Assembly (NCBI RefSeq): GCF_003324185.1
Contig: NZ_PXUP01000005.1
Location: forward strand, 95,724 to 159,723
DNA length: 64,000 nt
From: Faecalibacterium prausnitzii
GTDB lineage: Bacteria > Bacillota > Clostridia > Oscillospirales > Ruminococcaceae
Direction: 5' to 3'
The notes under the pieces were generated by a model. The model worked only from the letters and a program-made list of their open reading frames with translations, searched no databases and was not told where the DNA came from. This document shows, one piece after another, positions 34,340-43,941 of this stretch. The position numbers and the translations under genes are program-made. Numbering within the stretch: the first letter of the stretch is position 1; every line of letters starts with the position of its first letter.

Positions 34340-34959
34340 GTATCGACGTTTTCGCACATTTCAGACTGCTAAAAATTAGAAGAAATTCCGGAGTGGGGTC
34401 AGGCATAAAAGCAGCTTTTACAGTAGCGTTAAGCCGGAAAGTTGGCAGATTGTCCTGTGTGAAGCCGAAATGCTGCTTATAACCGTGCAAAATGCCAAGA
34501 ATATGGGCGTGAGAGCGGGCAAAACGAGTATGAATTGAAGCTTTTATGCCCCGAAAAAGCACTTTTATGGATGCGACGGTAGCTCGCGGGTTTATGCCAG
34601 ATGGCACTGTGATGAGATGTGCTGATATTTACACAGTGGTTTCGGGACGGAGCAATGATAACCTCATCTGCGATTTCATCCCGGTCTTGAAGATAACAAG
34701 TCGGGTGTGAGCAAGATGATGATAAACACATGGTCGCAGAGATACTCATTCGTGTGGGGGGATCCGGCAAAAGCAAGGGAGCTACTGTAGCGTGGATGAG
34801 TGGGGTCTGGAATAAGCACATGACTTACTGTAGCTATTGTAGCAGTACAAGCCGCAGAAACGCTTGTTTTTGTGGTACAAGACATAGCGGCTGTGTGTAG
34901 ATTACAATGCTGAGGACGATATAAGGAATAAACGGCTTAAGCAAATATGAGGTGATATT
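34340..34959. other. 620-bp intergenic region with short repeats
   Basis: No gene with SD and recognisable product was found on either strand. GAGTGGGGTC followed by an ATAA stretch occurs at 34391 and again at 34798, and the octamer ACNGTAGC occurs near 34430, 34568, 34783 and 34826. Such a long leader inside an operon could be a regulatory RNA or decayed gene. Confidence 0.5.
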
Positions 34960-36038
34960 GTGAAAAACAAAGAAGCAAACTTTCAGATTCTAAAAATAGC
35001 TGCGATGCTCATGATTGTTTCACATCATCTTGTGGCAAAGAATGCATTTAACATTGACACGCAGGTTATAGGAATAACAGGTAATAAACTTGCATTGCAG
35101 ATACTAGGGAACAACGCTTTTATTGGCAATAACCTGTTCTTTTTGGTTTCGGCGTGGTTTCTGAGCAAAAAACCAGATGAAAAGGTAGATCTCAACTATT
35201 CGGCAAGGTCGTGCTGGAAAATTGAAAAAACGGTTTTATTTTACGGACTCTCGATGTGTATTGGCACATTTATTTTCGGGGGGGGCAGAGCAAAATATTA
35301 CTGCTCCAATCTGTATTTCCAACACTGACAGGAATGTGGTGGTACCCAACAACGTACATGATTTTTCTTTTGATCTGGCCTTTCTATCACAAAGCACTTA
35401 TGGGGTTCTCTGTGGATGTCCTAAAGCAGTTTACGACAGTCATGCTTGTGATTTGGAGTGTTTCAACAATTGTTCCGTTTATTAATTGGGGCGCTAATAA
35501 TTTACTTGCGTTTTTAATGCTGTACTCAATTGTGATAATGATTAAAAGAATGGGAATAACGTATGAAAATCATAAATCAGGATTCAAGGCATTGATACTG
35601 ATTCCATACAGTGTTGCCGTTATAAGTATTATTGTACTTGATTTAGTAGGGGAAAAGATATCATTTGCCGCAGAGTATAGTTGCTATTTCATGCGTGGAA
35701 ATTATCGTCCTGTTTCTATGATGGTATCGATTGGACTCTTTATGTGGGGAACTTCATGGAAGGTAAGGACCAACAAAGTACTTGACTATTTGGCGGAAGC
35801 AACTTTTGGAGTGTACCTGTTCCATATGTATCCGGCTAATATGACGTATCTCTTTGAAAAGTTGTTTTCACTTCAGAAAGTGATTGAAAAACCATACGCC
35901 GTTTTATGGGTTGTTGCAGTTACCGCTATTATTTTTGTGACAGGAGTTGCAATTGACTCGTTGCGAAAGGCGATGTTCTCTAGCTTTGAATTTTTGACAA
36001 ATTTGATTCGAGCAAAAAATAACTCAGCGTGTAGCTGA
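34960..36038 (+). pseudogene. Acyltransferase 3 family membrane protein, OFF by poly-G frameshift
   Basis: Two overlapping frames (34960-35328 and 35256-36038) together make one 359-residue multi-spanning acyltransferase of the OafA/Wzy-acetyl type. The N-terminal part FQILKIAAMLMIVSHHLVA carries the paired His of the family; the rest holds about eight hydrophobic helices and a basic tail. They are out of register at a run of eight G (35278-35285). Nine G would give one continuous frame (...TFIFGGGQSKILLL...). GTG start with GAGGTG upstream. Predicted role: O-acetylation or similar decoration of the polysaccharide. The tract makes slipped-strand phase variation likely; a sequencing error is the alternative. 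Confidence 0.82.
35278..35285 (+). repeat. Poly-G tract (8 G), predicted contingency locus
   Basis: Homopolymer exactly at the point where the acyltransferase reading frame breaks; 9 G restores it. Confidence 0.75.
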
Positions 36039-36047
36039 GAAAATGTG

Positions 36048-36081
36048 GCTCAGACTCTTTGAGATGAGTCTGGGCTGTTTT
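36048..36081 (+). terminator. Weak terminator-like hairpin after the acyltransferase
   Basis: A 10-bp stem with one G-T pair (36048-36057 with 36066-36075) followed by TGTTTTA. It probably only attenuates, as the capsule genes continue. Confidence 0.4.
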
Positions 36082-36100
36082 AGTGGGAGAGGAATTCGAG

Positions 36101-37159
36101 ATGAAAAAAGTACTTCTAGTGACATTTTCAGACAATGCGGATCATCAGGATACGTTGTTTGGAATGTACGAAGAAATGAGAAATCGAAGTGACTGGGATG
36201 CTTACTTGCTTTGCATCAAGACTCCGAAGGTGGAACTCCAGAAATCAGATCATACATGGCTGGTTGACTGCCCGGAAAGGCCTGGTGTAACAAAGAAAAC
36301 ATTCAATCTCCCACTGTTGGTTTCGATTATTCATCGTATCCGCAAGGAACATTTTGACGCAATTTATTTTGAAAGTCTGCATACGTGGAATCTTCCGATT
36401 ATGATTATGTCTGGAAAAGCCAAGACCTATCAGGTAATCCACGAGGTCATTCCACACGAAGGAGACAGTCAGGTCAAGATGGTTGATTTGATGAACAAGG
36501 CTGTGGTTAAGTTCGCAGATACGATTGTCCTGCGCAACAAAACCTATATTCAGGATATGATCGGCCGCTACGGAATCAGCGCAGACCGTGTAAAGTATCT
36601 GGAATTGTGGCGTAGATATCCAGCATATACGTCCCCGGTACATAGTAGTCGTGCTCTTTTCTTTGGGAGAATCAATCCTTACAAAGGTGCAGATAACCTG
36701 TTAGAGATTGTTCGCCTGTGCCCGGATATTCAATTTGATGTTATTGGTCGGGTTGATCCGCAGATGCAGAAAGTTGTTGAGCAACTTGCAAAAGAGAAAA
36801 ATGTAAAGCTCAACAATGATTATGTCACTGATGAAGAAATGCGGGAGGCTTTCATTAACTGTGACTGGGTAATCGTTCCATATAATTCTGCTTCTCAGTC
36901 CGGCATTATTATCGACGCTTACAAGTATAGCCGACCTGTCATTGCGTTTGCTGTGGGTGCTATTCCGGAGCAGGTGGATGATGGGAAGAGCGGTTATCTT
37001 GTTGAGGCGGGCGATAATAAAAAGTTTGCGGATAAGCTAAAGGAAGCTATGAAACTGAGTACAGAAGAATATGATACGATGAGTAGCTATGCTTACCAGT
37101 ATGGTAGTAAAAAATATGCAACAGGCGACGCTATGAATCGTTTTATGGAACTGTTCTGA
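36101..37159 (+). CDS. Glycosyltransferase, GT-B fold (family 4-like)
   Basis: This 352-residue cytosolic enzyme adds a sugar to the lipid-linked repeat unit. GT-B features: N-terminal domain, then SSRALFFGRINPYKGADNLLEI at the start of the donor-binding domain, FDVIGRVDPQMQ, and the acidic donor site VPYNSASQSGIIIDAYKYSRPVIAFAVGAIPEQVDDGKSGYLV. Neither donor sugar nor linkage can be read. ATG at 36101 with GGGAGAGGAA upstream. It lies 17 bp before the next glycosyltransferase. Confidence 0.88.
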   Translation: MKKVLLVTFSDNADHQDTLFGMYEEMRNRSDWDAYLLCIKTPKVELQKSDHTWLVDCPERPGVTKKTFNLPLLVSIIHRIRKEHFDAIYFESLHTWNLPIMIMSGKAKTYQVIHEVIPHEGDSQVKMVDLMNKAVVKFADTIVLRNKTYIQDMIGRYGISADRVKYLELWRRYPAYTSPVHSSRALFFGRINPYKGADNLLEIVRLCPDIQFDVIGRVDPQMQKVVEQLAKEKNVKLNNDYVTDEEMREAFINCDWVIVPYNSASQSGIIIDAYKYSRPVIAFAVGAIPEQVDDGKSGYLVEAGDNKKFADKLKEAMKLSTEEYDTMSSYAYQYGSKKYATGDAMNRFMELF

Positions 37160-37175
37160 ATAATGGAGACGGAAA

Positions 37176-38327
37176 ATGAAGCTGTTATATGTAACGAGTC
37201 AGTCAGGACGGAGAATAAACGGGTTTATGCGTTCGGCGATTATTGCAGCAAGACAATTGAATATTGATTTTACGATTGTCAGCAATATGGATCACGCAGA
37301 CAAACAGTTATATGAAGAAGACTGCAAAACATACGGAATTAAAGCAGAACACATAGACTGCGACAGAAATCCGTTAGCAAAGAAGAACTACACGCTTGCT
37401 AAAAAACAGTTGCTCGATCTGATGAAGCGAGAAAAATACGATGTGGTTCATTGCAATACTCCGATTGGTGGTGTGTTAGGAAGAATCTGTGCAAATAAGG
37501 CTAAAATTCCGTATGTGATTTATGAGGCGCATGGATTTCATTTTTGGACAGGTGCCCCCATAAAAAATTGGATTTGCTACTATCCGATAGAAAGATATAT
37601 GGCGCACTTTACGGATATGCTTATCACAATAAATGATGCAGATTATGTTCAGGCAAAAAAATTCCGGTTAAAGAAAAATGGTCGAGTAGAAAAAGTTCCT
37701 GGTGTTGGAGTTGATCTGTCAAAATTTGATAAGGAACAACGCAAAACAGAAAAGGGTGAGGAGATTCGTTTGTCTCTGAGAAAGACCTGGAACATAGACC
37801 CGAGTGCATTTGTTTTTGTATCTGTGGGAGAACTTAATGACAACAAAAATCAGGAAGTGGCGATTCGTGCCCTCGCAAAGGCCAATGATCTCAATTTTTA
37901 TTATCTAATTTGTGGTGAAGGCGAAAACCGAAAGTACCTGGTAGAACTGGCCGAACAGCTTGGCGTTGGAAAACAAGTAAAACTGCTTGGATTTCAGAGC
38001 AACATTCCAGAAGTGCTCCTTGCATGTGATTGCTTTGTGTTTACGTCTTTTAGGGAGGGCCTGCCCGGAGCGCTGATGGAGGCAATGGCGTCAGGTTTGC
38101 CCTGTATTGCTTCAAAGATCCGTGGGTGTACTGATTTGTTGGGTGACAGTGATTATCTGTTTGACCCGAAGAACGCAGATGAGCTGGCAGATAAGATGAG
38201 GAGCATAGTAGATAAAGGCGAAAGACTGCGCGAGGTTACAAGAAATAGCAATAATGTTGTGAACTTCGATCTAGATCACGCCATTCAAAGTCTTAAGAAA
38301 CTGTATAAGAGTGTAGAGGATAGGTAA
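37176..38327 (+). CDS. Glycosyltransferase family 4
   Basis: This 383-residue GT4 enzyme has the N-terminal acceptor-domain motif VIYEAHGFHFWTGAP...YYPIERYMAHFTD, typical of GalNAc/galactose-type GT4 enzymes of capsule loci, and the C-terminal donor site EVLLACDCFVFTSFREGLPGALMEAMASGLPCIASKIRGCTDLLG with the E-x7-E motif. ATG at 37176 with GGAGACGG upstream. The stop is one base from the next ATG, so translation is tightly coupled. Confidence 0.93.
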   Translation: MKLLYVTSQSGRRINGFMRSAIIAARQLNIDFTIVSNMDHADKQLYEEDCKTYGIKAEHIDCDRNPLAKKNYTLAKKQLLDLMKREKYDVVHCNTPIGGVLGRICANKAKIPYVIYEAHGFHFWTGAPIKNWICYYPIERYMAHFTDMLITINDADYVQAKKFRLKKNGRVEKVPGVGVDLSKFDKEQRKTEKGEEIRLSLRKTWNIDPSAFVFVSVGELNDNKNQEVAIRALAKANDLNFYYLICGEGENRKYLVELAEQLGVGKQVKLLGFQSNIPEVLLACDCFVFTSFREGLPGALMEAMASGLPCIASKIRGCTDLLGDSDYLFDPKNADELADKMRSIVDKGERLREVTRNSNNVVNFDLDHAIQSLKKLYKSVEDR

Positions 38328-38328
38328 G

Positions 38329-39378
38329 ATGAGTAAGAAAATCATGCATCTTTTAACAGGAACGAGTTTTTCAGGGGCGGAAAACGTTGCATGCCAAATT
38401 ATGGCGTGCTTTAAGAACGATGCAGAGTATGAAATGTTTTACTGCAGTCCAGATGGGAAAATTCGTGAGGCACTAAAAGAACGTAATGTGCGGTTTGCGC
38501 CGATGAAAGAATGGTCCTTGTCAGAAGTTAAGCGCATTATCCGTGAAGAAAAACCAGATATTATTCATGCTCACGACATGAAAGCATCTTTTTTTGCAGC
38601 ATTGCTTTGCGGAAGGATTCCGCTGATTTCCCATGTGCATAATAATAATTTTGACTCTCGAGGAATCTCTGCGAAAGCGTTGTTTTACAGGTATGCTGCC
38701 CAAAAAGCAAAGCATATTTTTTGGGTGTCGAAATCTGCATATGAAGGATATGCATTTCATGAACAGTTCGAGGGAAAAAGCAGCATCCTTTATAACGTAA
38801 TCGACGCAGAAGAAGTCTATAAAAAGGCCGCACAAGATGAAAAAGAATATGCCTACGATATTGTATATGTGGGTAGATTGACCCCCCCAAAAAACCCCCA
38901 GAGGTTGGTCAAAGTACTTGCTGGAATAGCAGAAAAGTATCCGAAGATGAAAGCCGCTATTATCGGCACAGGCGATTTGGAGGCAGAAACAAAGCAGGCG
39001 ATTGCCGAGCACCATGCGGAGCATAGCATCGATATGCTGGGATATAGCAGCAACCCATATGGGGCAATGAAGCAGGCTAAAATTCTGATTATGACTTCGA
39101 GATGGGAAGGGCTTCCGATGTGCGCTCTGGAAGCAATGGCACTTGGTGTGCCGATTGTAAGCACACCGACGGATGGACTGAAGGAAATCGTCGATGATGG
39201 TAAGACAGGGTATTTGAGCGATGATGACGATGTCCTGATCGAGCGTTGCACGGATGTTCTGGAAAATAAAGAACTGTACCAGAACCTGCATCACGCTACA
39301 TTGGAAAAGGCAGCGCAAATTCTGGATATTAAAACATATAAGGAAGCACTGGATAAGGTTTATCGGCAAACGATGTAA
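38329..39378 (+). CDS. Glycosyltransferase family 4
   Basis: This 349-residue GT4 enzyme has FSGAENVACQI near the N-terminus, DIVYVGRLTPPKNPQRLVKVL opening the donor domain and ILIMTSRWEGLPMCALEAMALGVPIVSTPTDGLKEIVDDGKTGYL with the E-x7-E signature. A run of seven C followed by six A and five C (38882-38899) lies in the TPPKNPQ coding region; it is in frame here but is a potential slippage site. Sugar specificity unknown. Confidence 0.93.
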   Translation: MSKKIMHLLTGTSFSGAENVACQIMACFKNDAEYEMFYCSPDGKIREALKERNVRFAPMKEWSLSEVKRIIREEKPDIIHAHDMKASFFAALLCGRIPLISHVHNNNFDSRGISAKALFYRYAAQKAKHIFWVSKSAYEGYAFHEQFEGKSSILYNVIDAEEVYKKAAQDEKEYAYDIVYVGRLTPPKNPQRLVKVLAGIAEKYPKMKAAIIGTGDLEAETKQAIAEHHAEHSIDMLGYSSNPYGAMKQAKILIMTSRWEGLPMCALEAMALGVPIVSTPTDGLKEIVDDGKTGYLSDDDDVLIERCTDVLENKELYQNLHHATLEKAAQILDIKTYKEALDKVYRQTM

Positions 39379-39408
39379 AGAAACAATAGGTGGGGAGGAA
39401 ATATCAGC

Positions 39409-40503
39409 GTGAAAGCAAGAATAGCTCTTTTTACAGCAAACGTGCAAGGTGGAATTTTACAGCTAACCGTACAGTTGTACAAGACACTTGTCGAAGAAGG
39501 GTACGACGTGAAGGTTGTAATGCCCTATGAAATTCATGATACAGACATCAGCTTGATTGCAAAGACTGATCTCATCCAATACCATAAAGAAAAGAAAGTA
39601 ATTGATCAGTCTCCTTATAAAAAAATAGCGGGCAGAATCAATAATATTCAGCCTGAGTTCATTTGGTATATGGACGATAGCGTGATATGTTCAAATGTTG
39701 GAATGTTTTTGAAAGGCGAAATCAAGCAGCTTTTAACGCTCCACGACGCAGGAACGCACCATCCTACAAATAACAGAAGCCTGCGGATGGTCTTATTGGA
39801 GAAATACACGGAATTCATAAATAGAAGGTTCTATAAACGTGTAGATAAGTTTGTGTTGATGTCTCCGGAGAGTGTTGTGACGTTTGGTAATCTGTATCCG
39901 CACTATAAAGAAAAAGCTGTAATGATAACGCTTGGAGCGCATCTGCCAGATGCAAATGAAATTAAGCCTGTGGAAATGAATGCAGAAAGCGATTATTTGC
40001 TGTTCTTTGGACGGATTGATAAATATAAAGGCATTGGAAATCTATTAAAAGTATATCAGGATATTTCGGATAAAGCTCTCCCGCTGGTTATAGCAGGCGG
40101 TGGAAATTTTACAGAGGAAGAAAAAAGCCTGATTAATCAGTGCAATAACCTCACAGTTATCAATCGGTATATCGATGATGGAGAAATGAAATGGCTACTT
40201 CATCATATGACGGCAGCCGTATTACCGTATATTGAAGCAACTCAAAGTGGTATTATTCCGCTGGCATATTTGTTTGGCAAGCCGGTTGTTGTATCAAATG
40301 TTGCGGGGCTGACACAGTTCGTTGTGAATGGAAAGACGGGCATTATATGTAGCACACAAAATGAGTGGAAAAATGCCCTGATTGAAATGACCTCTGAAAC
40401 CGCAAGAGCCTTTGAGAAAGAGATTCTCGAGTACTATTCTAAGAATATGGACTGGAACGCAAATGTAAGGGGCATGTTAGAAAAAATTGAAGGGGAAAAA
40501 TAA
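39409..40503 (+). CDS. Glycosyltransferase, GT-B fold
   Basis: This 364-residue enzyme has an N-terminal half with GGILQLTVQLYKTLVEEGYDVKVV and a C-terminal donor domain with DYLLFFGRIDKYKGIGNLLKVYQ and AAVLPYIEATQSGIIPLAYLFGKPVVVSNVAGL. It resembles the GT-B enzyme at 36101 more than the two GT4 enzymes between them. GTG start at 39409 with GGGGAGG upstream. Stop is 2 bp before the polymerase start. Confidence 0.88.
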   Translation: MKARIALFTANVQGGILQLTVQLYKTLVEEGYDVKVVMPYEIHDTDISLIAKTDLIQYHKEKKVIDQSPYKKIAGRINNIQPEFIWYMDDSVICSNVGMFLKGEIKQLLTLHDAGTHHPTNNRSLRMVLLEKYTEFINRRFYKRVDKFVLMSPESVVTFGNLYPHYKEKAVMITLGAHLPDANEIKPVEMNAESDYLLFFGRIDKYKGIGNLLKVYQDISDKALPLVIAGGGNFTEEEKSLINQCNNLTVINRYIDDGEMKWLLHHMTAAVLPYIEATQSGIIPLAYLFGKPVVVSNVAGLTQFVVNGKTGIICSTQNEWKNALIEMTSETARAFEKEILEYYSKNMDWNANVRGMLEKIEGEK

Positions 40504-40505
40504 TA

Positions 40506-41723
40506 ATGCTGATAAACCAGAGAAGACCCAAAAAAGGATGTGCCCTCTTGTTGTTTATTGTGTTGTGGCACTATTTCTTTTCGTCATCGTTTGTCCTTCG
40601 ACTTGATCCAAAGATTTTTTGGCCAACTATATTTGCCATAGCATTTGTGATTCTGCTGATGAAAAGAGAAGTGCTTCAAGGAACAGAATTAACGCTGTTT
40701 AAATTCTTGTATGTTGGTTTTCTAGTGTGCTTTCTTTCTGCGGACGCATGGACATCAATAATAAATGACGTGTATTTTTTTGTCTATCTTGGCGTTGCAG
40801 CTATGATAGGTAGGAACATTACAACAACCAAAGTTATGAAGACAACTCTTGGCTTTTGTGTCGTTCATTTGATCTGCATATACATTCAGGTATTTGTACC
40901 AAACGCCTATAAAAGTATCATCCTTCCGTTACTTCCGTCATATTCTCATGCGGATATTCTGTATCAGATGACATATAATGCCTCCTTTTATGGTTTTACG
41001 GTTCAAACTAGCATGGCAGCAATGTATATGACAATTGGTGCAATATGCGCAGCTATTTTTGCTAAGCATTCAAAAAGAAGTATTACGAAGATTTTATATA
41101 TCGTTCTTGTTGCCTTGTTTTTAACAGGTGTGTTGTTTACAACACGAAGAGGTTCATTGTTGGCACTTTGTCTTGTGCTGGCATATATTTACTTTGACAC
41201 AAGCGGAGGCAAATTTTCAAAGATAGTGTTACTACTTCTTGGTATCGCTTTTTTGCTTTCGGTTGGCGTAGATTGGATTCCAGGGATGCAAGGTCTGCTG
41301 GATAAATTTGATCGTCTTTCGGGCAATATGATGAATGGCAGACAAACTATATGGGGAAATGCATTATCAAATTTCTGGAATTACCCATTATTCGGATATG
41401 GAGTTGGCAATTCCAGTTTAGCTGGTGGCGGTGCATTAATAGATAATGCATATCTGGCGGTATTGGTTGAACGAGGTCTAATCGGTAGTGTTATTTGGTT
41501 TATACCAATCATTTGGACCTTCATCAAAACGTACAGCAAAAAGAAACATGCTTCGGATATGGATAATATTGCACAGGACTTCTCGCTTTATATTCAACTT
41601 CTATTTGTCATCATGAGCATGATGGAAAACTATTTTGGACAGGCTTTGGCAATGTTCATCTACTATGTGGCTGTTTTGTGTGAAGATTTTACAAGAATGA
41701 GGGGAAATTATGAAATTGATTAA
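40506..41723 (+). CDS. O-antigen/capsule polymerase (Wzy-like)
   Basis: This 405-residue protein has about ten to twelve hydrophobic helices and the Wzy_C/O-antigen ligase pattern: a large loop before NMMNGRQTIWGNALSNFWNYPLFGYGVGN, then DNAYLAVLVERGLIG. It would join lipid-linked repeat units outside the membrane in a Wzx/Wzy pathway, together with the flippase at 45332. It overlaps the next gene by 14 bp. Wzy and ligase enzymes are hard to separate by sequence. Confidence 0.85.
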   Translation: MLINQRRPKKGCALLLFIVLWHYFFSSSFVLRLDPKIFWPTIFAIAFVILLMKREVLQGTELTLFKFLYVGFLVCFLSADAWTSIINDVYFFVYLGVAAMIGRNITTTKVMKTTLGFCVVHLICIYIQVFVPNAYKSIILPLLPSYSHADILYQMTYNASFYGFTVQTSMAAMYMTIGAICAAIFAKHSKRSITKILYIVLVALFLTGVLFTTRRGSLLALCLVLAYIYFDTSGGKFSKIVLLLLGIAFLLSVGVDWIPGMQGLLDKFDRLSGNMMNGRQTIWGNALSNFWNYPLFGYGVGNSSLAGGGALIDNAYLAVLVERGLIGSVIWFIPIIWTFIKTYSKKKHASDMDNIAQDFSLYIQLLFVIMSMMENYFGQALAMFIYYVAVLCEDFTRMRGNYEID

Positions 41724-42421
41724 TCTAATTAAAAAAGTGATTGATCCTAATCATTGTTCAAATGAAGCATATATCAATTATCTTAAACGAAATAATATTT
41801 ACGTTGGAGATCACACTATTTTTTATTCGCCGAGACATACATCGGTAGATATTCAAAAACCGCATCTGATTTCTATTGGATCCTATTGTAAGATAACGAC
41901 TGGAGTTATTATTTTGGCACACGATTATTCGATTTCAGTGGCACGTCGTGTGTTTGGTGAATTTATTGGAGGCACGGCGCCAACAAAAATTGGCGATAAT
42001 TGTTTTTTGGGAATGAATTCAATTATCCTTCCAGGAACGACGATTGGAAACAATTGTATTGTGGGTGCTGGATCCGTTGTCGGGGGGGGGGTACCCTGAT
42101 AATGTTGTAATCGCTGGAAATCCGGCAAGAGTTATTTGCACACTGGATGAGTATTACCAGAAAAGAAAAAATAGATGGGTGGACGATGCAAAAAAATGTG
42201 CATTGGAAATTTATCATAATACCGGACGGCGGCCAACAGTTGAAGAAATGAAGGACGGTTTTTATTGGTTGTATGCTCCTCGAACACAAGAGAGCATAGA
42301 GTTACATAAAAATTTCTTCACCTTAACAGGTGATGATTATGAAGATGTCTGTAAAAATTTTCTGGCGTCTGACCCGGTCTATTTGTCTTTTGAAGATTTC
42401 CTTAAAGACTGTGGGATTTAA
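41710..42421 (+). pseudogene. Hexapeptide-repeat acetyltransferase, OFF by poly-G frameshift
   Basis: Two frames (41710-42099 and 42044-42421) form one 236-residue left-handed beta-helix O-acetyltransferase. Hexapeptide repeats run IGDNCFLGMNSIILPGTTIGNNCIVGAGSVV, then PDNVVIAGNPARVICTLDEYY and a 70-residue C-terminal tail. The break is at ten G (42082-42091). Nine G would give SVVGGGYPDNVVIAGNP, the exact family continuation. Downstream sequence shows no decay, which favours a reversible OFF state over an old pseudogene. Predicted role: CoA-dependent acetylation of a sugar in the polysaccharide. It overlaps the polymerase end. Confidence 0.85.
42082..42091 (+). repeat. Poly-G tract (10 G), predicted contingency locus
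   Basis: Homopolymer at the frame break of the hexapeptide acetyltransferase; 9 G restores the frame. The longest of three such tracts within 8.3 kb. Confidence 0.8.
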
Positions 42422-42471
42422 CTTTTACATTAAGAAAAAACTACAAACATACTGAATATGGAGAGATTTAA

Positions 42472-43473
42472 ATGATTATCACGAAAACACCATTTCGGAT
42501 GTCCTTCTTCGGTGGTGGCACCGATATGGAAAGCTTTTTTAGGGAGAATGGTGGTGCTGTCCTTTCCACTACCTTCGACAAATATTGCTATGTGAACGTT
42601 CGTCATTTGCCGCGGTTCTTTGATTATTCTACAGAGCTTTCCTACTCAAAGACGGAGCGTGTAACAAACATCGATGATATTCAGCATCCGGCGATTCGAA
42701 ATGCGATGAAGATGCTTGACATGCACGAAATCCGCCTTACATATGAAGCCGATCTCCCTGCACGTTCTGGCCTGGGAACATCTAGTTCCTTCGCTGTTGG
42801 AATGCTGAACGCATTTTACGCACTCAAAGGCAAGTATGCGGACAAGAAAAAGTTGGCGGACGAAGCAATTTACCTTGAGCGCAACCTGTGCCAGGAGGCC
42901 GGTGGCTGGCAAGATCAGATTGCAGCGTCTTTTGGCGGATTTAACCGAATCAATTTCAATGCGGACGGCTACGAAGTGCTGCCGGTTATTATCTCACCGG
43001 ATCGTAAAAAGCAGCTTAATAAAAATCTGATGATGTTCTTTACGGGCTTTACTCGTTTCTCTTCTGATGTGCAGAAAGCAAACGCTGTAGGTAAGCAGGA
43101 TAAGACTGCTCAACTTAAGGAAATGCTTGCGCTCGTTGATGATGCGGAGCGTGTTTTGACCGACAAGAACACTGACCTCGATGATTTTGGCAGAATGCTT
43201 GATCACACTTGGAAACTGAAACGTCAAACCGGTTCGGCTGTTTCGACTAATAGCATTGATGATTTGTACGCAAAAGGCATGGCTGCCGGCGCGCTGGGTG
43301 GAAAACTGCTCGGTGCTGGTGGCGGAGGATTCCTTGTGTTCTATGTGCAGCCGGATCACCAGGATGCTGTTCGTTGGGCAATGCGGGATTTGATGTATAT
43401 TCCGTTTGAATTTGAAGACGGTGGAACGAGAGTTATTCATTATACACCGGAAATGTATGAACCAAAGAATTGA
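42472..43473 (+). CDS. hddA: D-glycero-D-manno-heptose 7-phosphate kinase (GHMP kinase, HddA)
   Basis: This 333-residue GHMP kinase is of the heptose-7-phosphate kinase branch: N-terminal TPFRMSFFGGGTDMESFF, ATP-binding loop LPARSGLGTSSSFAVGML, QEAGGWQDQIAASFGG, and C-terminal KLLGAGGGGFLVFY. It converts D-glycero-alpha-D-manno-heptose 7-phosphate to the 1,7-bisphosphate. Partner genes in this window are GmhA (47714) and the HddC-GmhB fusion (43942), giving a full route to GDP-heptose. ATG at 42472 with GGAGAG upstream. Confidence 0.93.
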   Translation: MIITKTPFRMSFFGGGTDMESFFRENGGAVLSTTFDKYCYVNVRHLPRFFDYSTELSYSKTERVTNIDDIQHPAIRNAMKMLDMHEIRLTYEADLPARSGLGTSSSFAVGMLNAFYALKGKYADKKKLADEAIYLERNLCQEAGGWQDQIAASFGGFNRINFNADGYEVLPVIISPDRKKQLNKNLMMFFTGFTRFSSDVQKANAVGKQDKTAQLKEMLALVDDAERVLTDKNTDLDDFGRMLDHTWKLKRQTGSAVSTNSIDDLYAKGMAAGALGGKLLGAGGGGFLVFYVQPDHQDAVRWAMRDLMYIPFEFEDGGTRVIHYTPEMYEPKN

Positions 43474-43481
43474 GGAAAGTT

Positions 43482-43920
43482 ATGAATAGCAAATTGTGGA
43501 GAATAAGTCACCAATTGTATGTGGGGGGGGGCACACCACATTGCAAGGCTCATAGAAATCCTGTATAACGTGCTATGCGGAAATGGAATATCAGCGCAAG
43601 CGCGGATAGGTAAAGGAACAGTATTCTATCATCACGGAGTGGGATGCGTTGTGCATGAGCTATGTACGATTGGCGAGAATTGCCGCATATTCGGTAATGT
43701 TACACTTGGATGCAAATGGGCAGAAAACAAACAACCTGGGTTGCCGCCTCGAATTGGGAATAACGTGATGATTGGTGCGGGAGCAGTTATTTTGGGAGAT
43801 ATTAGTGTAGGAGATAATTCTATTATTGGGGCAAATGCTGTGGTTTTAGAGGATGTGCCGGAAAACGCGATTGCAGTTGGTGTTCCTGCAGTTATCAAGA
43901 GTAGAAATGTAATAGCATGA
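43482..43920 (+). pseudogene. Serine acetyltransferase-like hexapeptide protein, OFF by poly-G frameshift
   Basis: The ATG at 43482 has GAGGAAAG upstream and codes for MNSKLWRISHQLYV, then meets nine G (43523-43531) and runs out of frame to an early stop. The rest of the gene (GAHHIARLIEILYNVLCGNGISAQARIGKGTVFYHHGVGC, RIFGNVTLGCKWAENKQPGLPPRIGNNVMIGAGAVILGD) is intact in another frame. Eight G would join them into a protein of about 145 residues. It is a CysE-like O-acetyltransferase of the capsule type, probably decorating the polysaccharide. A short product starting at an internal ATG (43519) inside the tract is possible but has no SD. Confidence 0.83.
43523..43531 (+). repeat. Poly-G tract (9 G), predicted contingency locus
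   Basis: Homopolymer near the 5' end of the serine acetyltransferase-like gene; 8 G restores the frame. Confidence 0.75.
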
Positions 43921-43941
43921 GGTATTGATAGATATAAAACA

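Noticed and set aside
38329..39378. Glycosyltransferase as a fourth phase-OFF gene
   Set aside because: The homopolymer cluster is in frame and the protein is complete; kept only as a possible contingency site.
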